Shown here: one piece after another, positions 54,075 through 64,000 of the stretch | Numbering within the stretch: position 1 is the stretch's first letter | How the letters are laid out: every line of letters starts with the position of its first letter | Assembly (NCBI GenBank): GCA_009741485.1 | Contig: CM019220.1 | Location: 28,200,129-28,264,128 of the forward strand | Length of the DNA stretch: 64,000 nt | Origin: Malurus cyaneus samueli | Lineage: Eukaryota > Chordata > Aves > Passeriformes > Maluridae | Direction of reading: 5' to 3' | Translations under genes and position numbers: made by a program | Notes under the pieces: generated by a model | The model's database searches: none | What the model saw: only the letters and a program-made list of their open reading frames with translations | Told to the model about the DNA's origin: nothing

Positions 54075-54333
54075 GTAAGAATTCTAATAGATACTGACTG
54101 CTGCAGAGGCCTAGCACAGACCCAGAAGAAACAGCTGCTGAAATAGGAGGACTGAAGGATTTACAGCAGTTTAAATTTCAAGCCATCAACAGTACTCGGT
54201 GAGGTCAATCCCCTTCTGAATAGCTGGCTGTCCCCTTCTCTAACTTGAGCTTGTAAGACCGCTGAAATATGGGGTCTACAGATGGATTTCATTAAGCAGA
54301 ACTACCTATAGTGGTGCTATCAGTATACCTATA

Positions 54334-54356
54334 TAGTGCTACTACTAATAGCACTA
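54334..54356. repeat. 8-base inverted repeat (small hairpin)
   Basis: TAGTGCTA and TAGCACTA are perfect complements around a seven-base loop. A related sequence, TAGTGGTGCTATCAG, lies about 25 bases upstream, so the stretch 54306-54358 looks like a decayed short duplication. It is too short for a microRNA precursor. Confidence 0.6.
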
Positions 54357-54556
54357 CTAGGGACTAACTTACTGGCAAGACAACTGACACAAACCCCAGC
54401 TTCATTCTTACATAAACGCCTACCAGAAAGTAGAAGTTTTGCCTGACATGCACACTGCACATTTGGGATCTCTGAGAAATGCATTTATTTGTTTAAGTAA
54501 CTATGAACAAGAAATCCATATAGAAATAAGAGCAGACAATCTCTGTACTTGACAGC

Positions 54557-54610
54557 CACAGAATCATCAAGAAGTTGCAGTGGGAAGCAAGTTCTGGAGA
54601 TCACCCAGTG
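54557..54610 (-). mobile_element. CR1 LINE 3'-end fragment
   Basis: The + strand reads CACAGAATCATCAAGAA, then GTGGGAAGCAAG, then TTCTGGAGATCACCCAGTGC. Element by element this matches the reverse complement of the CR1 3' terminus: the octamer repeats, the GGTTGGAAGGGACC-like block, and the CTGGAGATCATCTAGT-like block. The matching part is only about 55 bases. It is a severely 5'-truncated, old copy pointing in the opposite direction to the copy at 20 kb. Confidence 0.68.
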
Positions 54611-57600
54611 CAGGTATCTTGAACACTAAAAGCAGACAATAGTTACATGCTGAAGAGCAGATCCCTTCCCTAAAAAAGATCAGTGGAATATCCTAATCTC
54701 TCCAAGGCCAAGGAATATATCCTAGCTGGTATACACTGCCAACAGCATCAATGCAAAACAATGCAATAGCTTCACTTCAGTTTCCAGCATTCACGGGGCA
54801 ATGAAATTATTTTACTAAAATGGAGTTGAACGGAGTGGAAAAATATCTCAGAATAAAAGGTGACAGAAGAGAAATCTTAGCCAAAAGGCTGTTCACCTTC
54901 AACAGTCATGTCTGAAAAGCTAATCTGGATCAAAAGCTCCATGCACAATAGCAGGTCTTCTACCGAGGCATGTACATGGAGCATGTGCTGCCACCAGGAT
55001 TCAAATCCTGTTGGAATAGGGGAGAAACAGCCTTTCCATTGTATTGCACATAAATCCTTCTCTAAAATCACCTGGCCTAGAGACCAGGGAAAATGTGGGG
55101 GAAAGAAAGCTTCCACTGGATCAAGCTGCCTTTGCTAAAGCTTGGATCAGTACTCCCTCAGGGTTTGTTTTCATCATAGGTATTCCATTCTCCTTTTTTA
55201 TAATGCTATCAAGATAGACAGTAAATTATCCCAGAAAGCTGAGAAGTTAAAAGCTTTTCTTTTCTGTGCTCTGAAATCCTTTCTCTCACAGAGGCACCAA
55301 CACAGCTTTTATGGTAATCAAGCAGTATAAAAAACGATCCCAAATTCTTCTGTTATTGTCTAATTGAGTACAGCAGCATAATCTTGCAAGGCCAACTTTA
55401 GAAAGTGATCAAGAACTCTCTCTAAAAACTCTCTATTTAAACTACAGCCTTAATGAATGGCAGCTGTCAATCCACTAGCTTTCCATGGCAAAATTTAATT
55501 CACATTCCCAACACCATTGCACCATTTCAGAGCTAGAAATGCAGCAGAACAAACATTTTGCATCAGTTCAAGGCTTATTGTTGAGTCAAAGAAGGAATAG
55601 ATTCATCAACACTTATAGCTTATGTGAAATTTTGAAACATTAACAACAGCACAAGTATGCCAAGCTGTGTTAAGAACTGGAAATCTACAAAAACTAGTAG
55701 TTTAAAAATAACACCCCTTTAACTTCTCTACATACCAAATTCAAACAGCAAACCAAACCCAGTTAGCAACAAACACATAAAAACCAGAGCAATAAGAACA
55801 TAAAACAGTTCATAAAAACAATGTTTTCGAAGAACAAGAGTAGGATGGTAAGAGATGGCCAAAAGGTAAAAGCACTGTGTATGAACCTTGAACCAGTGGT
55901 CTTGCCAGCAGCATATTTAACCAGCTGTATTTGAGTAAAAGACTGCAACAGAGGCTGCACAAGCTGAACAGAAAAAAGAGTCTCACCAGGCCAGAAAGCA
56001 ACTTCTGACACACTCTAATTCAATTCCTGCTAGTGGCAACTGATCCATTGCTCCCATTTACCACCACCTGGAATCCAAAGGGGTTTCTATGAACATCATG
56101 GTATTCCCCATGACCATCACTGCTAATTTGAAATTGAACTGCCACTATGCACTATTTGAATGTCCTCTGGAAAATCTCCTGTAATCAGGAGCACAAGAGA
56201 GCAATACTTTATCATCAGTTTAAATCATTCCTTTTCTTAATTTCTGAATTTCACTTTAACTACTCTTGATGTTCTAAATCATCACTGCCCAGTTCTTTAG
56301 AAATCTTTGGCCACAGAGCAAATGAGGAATAATTTTTGATTCATTAGAAAATAAAATCACCCAACGCTCTACAGGTACTGTTTGCTGCTATTGTTTTGAG
56401 GTGAAGTTTCCCCCCAAATTTTAATTACTAAGGAACCCTAGAAGCATTTATTATTGCATACTAAACCTCTCAAAGAGTTCACATACAAGTCACAGTGGAT
56501 GCTGTATTTTAGGCACTTAGAAAATTGGAAGTGATTATTGATTAGGCAAAAGCCGTGGTCTTCCAGGGTTCTAAATAGGACTACAAGATCCAGGCTACAG
56601 CAAAGAAAAATTAATCTTTTCACAGTGGCATTTTCTGCAAGCAGCATAAGCATTTAATAGCAGCGCTTATAAAAATAGAGCAATTCAGGACTGCATGGAA
56701 AAGGTTTTTCAGGAGATTGATAATTGGATGCAAAGCATTAGATCATGAGTGATTCAAACTTAATCCAGCACAGTACTGACCTTTAGTGGTTACTATTCAA
56801 AAGCCTAAGAAAATACTGTGATGATCTCATTGCAGTCTTTAGCGAAAAGGTATCAATTTCACAAAAGCACAGACACAGTCGGAATTAATTGTCACTCTTG
56901 TTGTCAATCACCAAGGAGTTCACGGATAATGCCAGGCTTCTATCTACTCAGACATTGTCTAGACTTTTTTAAAACACACATTTTTCTACTTAAAAACACA
57001 ACCTATGAACCTTCCTCAAACACAAAGGCTGCAAGGCCAGATACTTCAGTATTTCTCCTAAAGTCAAGCAGAGGCAGAGTCTCTTCACCCCACGAACACC
57101 CTAATTTGATTCACAGTTCTATAAGCTGTATTATGGAATTGTTTTCTGATTCACTTCTTTAAGAGGCCAAGGCAAAATGAAAGAAATTATTTGGCAAACA
57201 TCACCCACTCTTGCTTCCAGTCACAGAAAAAATTAGAGAGAAAAATCAGGAAGAACAACTCTAGTAAACAAGCCTTTTTTACACCAATATTCCTGTTATC
57301 AATATGACACTAAGCCATTATTTTGGAATCCAGGGAATTTCTATCCAGCCCATTTCTAGTGTCATTCAAAACAAAACAACAACTACACCACAACCTTCCT
57401 GTTGCAGGGGATAGATGTGCCCAGCAACATTTTTGTCCTTTGCTTTTTAATTCTGACATTTGACATGTTTTGATTTCTTCCTGGATGTTGAGCAGAGATG
57501 GAATGTTCTCAAGAAAGAGAGAAAAACAAGGTCTGGAAACCCAAAAATATAAATCAGTAATTAAAAGGGAGAATAGGCTGCTCAAAAGATTTAATGCCCA

Positions 57601-59174
57601 TGTAGAACTCAACATTTCTTACATTACAAACAACTGGCCGAGCAGGAACACACATAGGACTTGACACAGTGCACACAAAAATGGAAGAACAGCACAGAAA
57701 GGAGACCTCATAAAAAAATAAACTTTGTTATCAGGCTGCCAATCTACAGCTGAAATGACTAAAAAGACACAAGAAGGCAGAGAGGTTGCCAAAAGTCCCT
57801 GTAGTGCTCTGATGGGAGCCCTTGGAGTATCCCTTGGATACCCCTGACTCCTGTAAACAGTGAATCACTCCCATGTAAGCAATGATACAAAGTGCATTCT
57901 GATTGTTTACACATTACTTCAGTGACTGAACACTATTCTTTCCAAATATTTATTAGCTTTCAAGCTCCTAAAGACTACTCTTCTTCGTTTACCTCATTGA
58001 TGATGAACTCAGTTCAGGATGGGGAATGAAACAGGAATCTCTCTCATCACATAGAAATACTGTTTTTCCTAGGTACATACTGCCAGAAACATTGCTCTAA
58101 AACTGCTCATTGAGCACTAGGTCCATCACAAAAAAACAGAAACCTTGTTCACCCGATAAAACACGCTCTGGCCAAATGCAGGTACCACACCTATAAGGAA
58201 ATCCCATACAAACTTTATGTGGCTTTGTACACCACACAAAAATACTTAACACTCGCTGCAAATACAATTTACCTGTACTTTTTAAAATATAATATTATCC
58301 TTCATATAGTCTGCACAAATTTATCACCATTTAAGAAGGCTCATCTCACAGAAATTGACCCATAAATGCAAGATTTACAGAGGTCACGATCAATAAAAAA
58401 CGATGTTCTACAGAGCTTCTGGATTGTGTTTTAAGGCTGGCTACCCAATCACAGACAACAGAACCAATTCTAAGTTACCATAAACAATTAAGCACATTTT
58501 ATCCACCAGTCCGAATTAGAATTAATTGAATATAAATGAAAGAATTATGAAACAAGATTTCTGCAATTAGTCATAGGGGTCTTTCATTCTTGATGGTGGC
58601 TCAATCAAATGCAGCTGAACTCTTACTAATGCTCTGCTGCTTCAGCTCTAACACTGGAACCACCTGTACTCATTTATCCTTAAAACAGATACATTGCCAA
58701 AGAAAAGTCTGACTGATTACAAGTTTAGGTTAAGTCATTAGTAACATCTGTATAAATAGCTTGTGTATCTGCTTTTAATGATCAGAAGAAAATATCATTC
58801 AGTTTCAAAGATAAATCACATAATGATCTCCTTTTTTGGATTCTGTCTATAAACTAATTATTTGCTTGTTGCTCTCAGCAATTAGTTCTTGTTACTGGAA
58901 ATGCTAGTCTACATGGGGGAAATGAGTTTCTTTGCATTAACTTTTTCAGCCCTTTGATGGGTGGCTTCCATTTATATGGAGATTTTTGTAAAAGTAAATG
59001 TAGTTTACTCATTTAGACAAGTTTTATTACTTTTGTGTACTTCATAGCAATTTTAAAACACTCCCATCTAAAGAGATATACAATAACATGGGATTTGAAA
59101 GATTGAAGAGTTTGTATTCTGACTACTCATTTCTGATACTACTTCATTTTTCTTACTTTGGTTTTTGCTTTTAG

Positions 59175-59353
59175 CTGCACCTTCTTTTGAAATCAGACCT
59201 AATTCCATTAAAGAGGAGGAACAGCTATTTGAACTTGAGTATTTCCTTAGTAACAATAGTGTTCTCATGCCTATTAAAACAAAATACAAGTTACAATACT
59301 TTCCCATCGTTCATGATGTTCAGCAACATCCTAAACATTTGTGTCCATTCTAG
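59175..59353 (+). other. candidate terminal exon, unproven
   Basis: A textbook acceptor (a T-rich stretch ending GCTTTTAG at 59174) is followed by an open frame of about 59 codons ending in a stop at 59351-59353. The peptide is protein-like (it contains I-K-E-E-E-Q-L-F-E-L-E-Y-F) but belongs to no family I recognise. No AATAAA lies nearby, although a 17-base A tract begins at 59548. Start phase is 1. Chance is a fair alternative. Confidence 0.14.
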
Positions 59354-59547
59354 CAGCTCCTCCAAGCCACATTTTCTACTGCTAACTCCAGATACGTTCA
59401 TGTGTTCCAAATATTATCAACATTTAATGCTTTTTAAAGCACTTCTGTTAACATTCAAGTTCCCTGCTTGTATTTGAAGTTAATTTCAATTTCCTTAATA
59501 CAGAGTTTTGAAATTGACATCTCTATATGCCATGTTTCCATCTCTGT

Positions 59548-59564
59548 AAAAAAAAAAAAAAAAA
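59548..59564 (+). repeat. poly-A tract, 17 bases
   Basis: This is a pure A run about 195 bases after the stop of the candidate exon at 59175. No AATAAA is seen in the 40 bases before it. Confidence 0.9.
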
Positions 59565-62183
59565 GTGGAATTCAATCAGCTTAAAAAGAAACCAAACCAC
59601 AAAACCTTGTGTATCACATCGCAGAAAGTTTCAGTATTTGGTTATTTTCATTCACAAAAATGACACAGGGTAGGACTGGATCTCCCTCAAACTGCAAAAA
59701 GATCAAACAAGTCCCTAATTCCTTCACACCTATAGACTGCCAACACAAATCATACTTCAGATCCTAAGTCCTGTCAGTAAATACAGGAACACTCAAATCA
59801 AACACTTTTGAAAAGCACTTGCTTCTAAGTACATCTAAGGAGGAGTCACAGCTTTTGTTCTTTGTACAGAGCTAAAATTTCTTTAAAAATTTAATGGTCG
59901 GTGCAAAACACAGAAAAAGTTAAAACAGAGATATTCAAACCCCTTTCACCCTGCAGTTAACAAGGATCGACAAGCACTTGTATTACATGTGAATGGTCTA
60001 CATTTACTGTCCTTGGAGAAAAACAAAAACAAAACACACCAGACAAAAATACTCCAGGAAATCACTATTTGCGCTTGATAGCCCAATTTAGAGTAGCACT
60101 GAATTCAGCCAAGTCTGCACAGAACTCACTCAGGCTGGAGCCACCACAGTTTGGGTGAATTTGTGGAGCAAACACAAGTCTAATGATTAAACCTGAGCTG
60201 TCTCAGACACACCTCAGATGGATGGCTGTGAGGGCTGCAACACACACATTTTTCATGTATCCAAATTAAATTCTCAGTTAAAACATGAGTTAAAAACCTC
60301 TACTAGAAGTTCAAATGAAAAATTTCATTCAGCCTAAGAGACTTCTTAAGCATATCATGCAAAAAGAACACTTTACAGTCCATTTCTACATTCATGTGTA
60401 ATTTACGCCTGCATCAGCTCAACTTGATCTTTCTAGCAATTATAGACAGCATAAAAAACTGGGATTGTGTATATTTACACATATATTTTCTAACAAGATG
60501 TCCACTAATTCTGTTTACAGTCAAGAACCCAAGACATCCACATCCCCTGTATAATACATTTGCCCATGACAATTTATATTGAGGTACGTACACATAAAAG
60601 CAGCCTGGAGAAAAATGAGGAGGAACGAAGTTCAGAGCAAAGATGCACAGAATCTTTATATCATTTTTGAGAAAGTGATATGAAATGCTTGGGCCATATA
60701 GCTTTTCTGCAAAAATGGATTCACAATTTTGCCCTCTAAAGTACATATTTTTAAAGCACAAAGCATCTTTATGGGATGTTCACTGCCTACTCCAGGTTAG
60801 TTTTTGTCTCATTGACTGAAGTTGTAGAGTAACCCAACTGAAAAATCATTAACACCATAAGAGCCACAAACTGATGGAGCTACAGCCAGCTCTTGTTCAT
60901 TTTGTGCAACTGTAAATTGTGAACTACTTGCTACACTTCAGTTTTATTTTCTCTACACTTCACAGTACATAACAGAGCTGATTTGCCCTCAGTTACTCAT
61001 GGCATCTTTTCCCTTCTTCCAAAACATAATGGGAACGTGACTCCTGCCCCACCTGAACCTGCTTAAAGCAATGTTTCCACCTCAGCAATTCACTTTAAAT
61101 GCACAGAATTACATCATTCCAATAACACAAGCATTAAAAATAAATAAACCTCAAGAGAAGCAATTGACTACTGCAGCATCTTCCACCCTGACCATCTCCT
61201 CACTTTGTTCTTAGTAGAAGCTCTCCAAAGTTATAACCTGCACCAAACACCCTTCAGGGAAGGCTACATGACAGTCAAACAAGCTCACATTAGATATAAA
61301 AGCTTAATTTGGGTCCATATGTCAGAACTTGTTCTTCTTGGCAGTGACTTACTGAACTCCAGAATTGTTGCATATCCACAACATCCATTCACCATCATTA
61401 TACCATTGACCTTCTTCAGCTGTTTTAGGTGCACAGTCTCCTGTTTAACTGCTGGTCACCAGAGTATTGAAAGGAATTCAGCACTCATTCCAGCAATCAG
61501 GAATAGAAGGAAGTAAGAATAGGAGAAACCTGGGTTATCAATCACGGGCTACAAGGATGGCACTGATCATCTCGGTCAGCACTGTGCCCTGAAGGCCATT
61601 GCAGGCACAGAGTAGCTCAGCAGCAAGATAATCTCACCTCTTCTACATTATCTGGAAATATTTCTTTACCTCAACATGGACACAACCCTTACGTAGCTAC
61701 ACCAAAAATCTACACCTGATCTATTCCTCATTTTCAATGTTTGTCTAACAGTTCTTTCAGTGGCTCTTCACCAGCATAACGCTTAAATTCCACAAATACA
61801 GGATTACTATTTCAAATTACACCCACTTCTCCTCATACCAAATTGCTCTATATGCAGAAGGACAAATGAAGTTCTGATACGTTTGAAACAAGATTGCTGC
61901 CTGCAGAAACTGTACTAATACCAGTGCAAAGAGAATCTAACCCTTTCAGAATCATTTCACTGCCCAAACATATTTAACATTTGGATTCCACTCAAATCTT
62001 CCCTAACATGTTACCAGGTATGTTTCAAGCACTGGAGAATGAGATGCTACTTAAACATGAACACTGCAGTGTGTTCCTAATTGTTTAAGTTGTGACTGAA
62101 TTTAAAATCACAATTGAACCTGAGTGTTTTTAAGCCTCGATTTCCTCACTCATATTTCCACTGAGAAATTTAATTTATGCCAG

Positions 62184-62358
62184 AATCCATGGCATCATTT
62201 TCAAAGGCAAACAGAATACAGGCTCCAACCAATCTGGAGCTGCAGCAAAGGAAAACGCTGGAAATACTTGAAGCAACTGCAGATTACCATCAGGATTTGT
62301 ATACAAGTGTTCCTGGATCATTCAAGGAAATCTATTCATTCTACACCTCTGGAAAAAG
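62184..62358 (+). other. candidate internal exon, unproven
   Basis: A 175-base segment is open in one frame between a GCCAG (62179-62183) and a GTACCA donor (62359). The peptide is the most protein-like in the window by eye: L-E-L-Q-Q-R-K-T-L-E-I-L-E-A-T-A followed by D-Y-H-Q-D-L-Y. It looks helical and then mixed. An ATG at 62189 could also act as a start. The acceptor has a poor pyrimidine tract and GTACCA is a weak donor. I do not recognise a family. Confidence 0.18.
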
Positions 62359-64000
62359 GTACCAAATAAAATGTTTGCCATCTTTCCTTGCAGTCACGGT
62401 CTGGATCCTTGACTGCAGCACAGGAAGAGCTGGCATTTTTAATTTATGAGTGGCAGGCAAACTGTGGAAATGTTATTTGCCATTGGCAATAGTGGCTGTT
62501 CAGTTTGCCCTCCTCGTATCTGCATCCTTCTTCAACACTTTTCCCCACACAGGGAAAAGCTACTTAAGTACCCTTCAGAGAGGAGAGACCAAATCACAAA
62601 CACTTCAGGGAAGGAAGCTTGAATAACTTAGCATTTACAGAACTTGCAAAGAGCAGCTTATTTCCTGCAACTCGGTATATTCATCAGCCCACCTTTTCCA
62701 TAGGCCATAGGAAAACTCTGCACTTATCCCTCCTTTGTTCTGATAAATACTGGGGTTCTGGTATCTCTACCAACATCCTCACAAACAATAAATTCCAAAG
62801 CACCACTTTTAAGGAAAGCAACAGTTATACGCACAGCATATGCTGCTTGCCACTGCAAGTTATATTAAAGATTTCCATTCTTTTCTGTGTATTAAATTTA
62901 TATAAGAAGAATATATAACCCAAACGTGCCAGCTGCAGCCCCACAAAGCCCCTGAAAGTTTGTTTTCTTTCACAAAAGAAAGTAAGCACCTTTCAAAGGC
63001 ATCACCATTTCCTTCTCTCCTGGATACAGATCCCTTCAGGCAGTTTTGGCACCCACAGTTGCATCAAGAGGACGAAATAGAGCCATTCTGTCAATACAGA
63101 AGACTAAAAAAAACCTGCAACCAAGAGGCTTTATTCCAAAGGCAATTCTCCCCTGATTCACAAAGGTCTGTCTGCCACATAGCCAAGCAGAGGTTCCCAG
63201 ATGGTGTTGGCAAAGCAATCTCCACTTTCTCCCAACAGCACAGACAGCAGAGTGTTGATCTCTAATTAAAAAAATTCCCAGCCCTGATCCCTTTGCCATC
63301 AGTTCTGTAACATGTACTGGCATGATTAAATAAAGAAGAGCAAATCAAGTTTCAAGACTTATGTGAAGCTCTCGGGCTCTCACCAAAAAAAAAGCCATGA
63401 ACTTAGCAAGATTTAAAACCAAGACAAAGCACCTGGAATAGCACACTGAATGTCTTTCTTAATGACAGTTCCACTATCCCCTAAGGTCTGAGCAAGTTCT
63501 CCTTAAAGCAGCAACACATTCCTGGCCAATTGATCAATAGTTTTGTGCTCTAGTACAAGCAAGGACTAACACTGAAGCAGGAACCTTTAAAGTCACCAGA
63601 AACCAGCAGATTGCAATTGGCTGCTCTTACAGACACATCTCTAAACAATTTCAGCTCCCAATTTCTGACTCTCATGACAGCTCCAATCTCTTGCACCTCG
63701 GGACCCACACATGAACAAATGGACTGAACAGCGTTGCTCAAATCCTGCTGCATTTGCTTAACTATTGTAAGATTTCCCAAGAGTGCTCTACTTCATGTCA
63801 GTTCTGCTCTCCTTCAGTCCTGCAGTGCTTCTGCAAATTTCTGCTCAAGACTTAGCACAGACTACTCAAAAATCAGGAAACTGGAACTCAGAAGTATTTC
63901 AACAATTAAGCTTTCTCCTGGAGTAGTACCAACCATATGAATCATACAATACACAGTATTTCTCTGATTTGAAATTAAAAGAAAAATACACTATTAAAAT

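Larger units (their letters stand above)
54611..64000. other. noncoding single-copy DNA, no gene identified
   Basis: I see no gene here apart from the two low-confidence exon candidates listed separately. Open frames are short and unrecognised. A perfect CAGGAT/ATCCTG hairpin at 54995-55010 is not part of a tRNA. No further repeats of known families are evident. Confidence 0.7.

Noticed and set aside
54995..55010. tRNA T-arm-like sequence around GGATTCAAATCC
   Set aside because: It is one base too long for a B box, forms a simple 6-base hairpin with a 4-base loop, and has no A box or acceptor stem around it.
1..64000. An apparent excess of A and C on the + strand, which would suggest transcription of the - strand
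   Set aside because: A hand count of eight evenly spaced 60-base lines gave A148 C93 G97 T141, so there is no C over G excess. A full-window count would be decisive.
1..64000. CRISPR arrays, bacterial operons, phage genes, rRNA genes
   Set aside because: There are no regularly spaced direct repeats, no ribosome-binding-site-led gene series, and no rRNA-like conserved blocks. The CR1 fragments identify the DNA as vertebrate.

Overview
This window looks like noncoding DNA from an amniote nuclear genome, most likely a bird. Two fragments match the chicken-repeat-1 (CR1) non-LTR retrotransposon family: one clear piece at 20066-20432 on the + strand, and one short 3' end at 54557-54610 on the - strand. 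CR1 is the characteristic retroposon of birds and other reptiles. Interspersed repeats are sparse, homopolymer A/T runs are common, and GC is about 40%. A hand count of eight evenly spaced 60-base lines gave A148 C93 G97 T141. There is no operon structure, no Shine-Dalgarno-led gene, and no long conserved open reading frame, so the DNA is not bacterial or phage. One ambiguous base (38099) suggests a draft or BAC-type assembly.

Layout: 1-20065 is AT-rich single-copy DNA with A/T tracts and no gene I can identify. 20066-20432 is an internally deleted CR1 fragment. 20433-39940 is again unannotatable single-copy DNA, with small tandem duplications at 30280-30301, 30341-30360 and 37414-37453. About 39945-40399 on the - strand is a decayed endogenous retrovirus-like fragment whose translation keeps the outline of a pol RNase H domain. 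A 42-base A tract at 41629-41670 lies 18 bases after an AATAAA and may be the tail of a retroposed transcript. 42-64 kb is single-copy DNA with the second CR1 scrap and a CpG-dense, exon-like block at 53896-54074.

I could not assign any protein-coding gene with confidence. Most open frames are about 60-110 codons, as expected by chance in 64 kb of this composition; the two longer ones (165 and 194 codons) overlap each other across homopolymer tracts. A few segments combine an open frame with plausible splice signals (18594-18826, 53896-54074, 59175-59353 and 62184-62358 on +; 30357-30517 and 37933-38144 on -). They are given as low-confidence candidate exons, because pseudo-exons of this quality also arise by chance. 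The window fits the interior of a large intron or a gene desert. I found no evidence for a novel multi-gene system.
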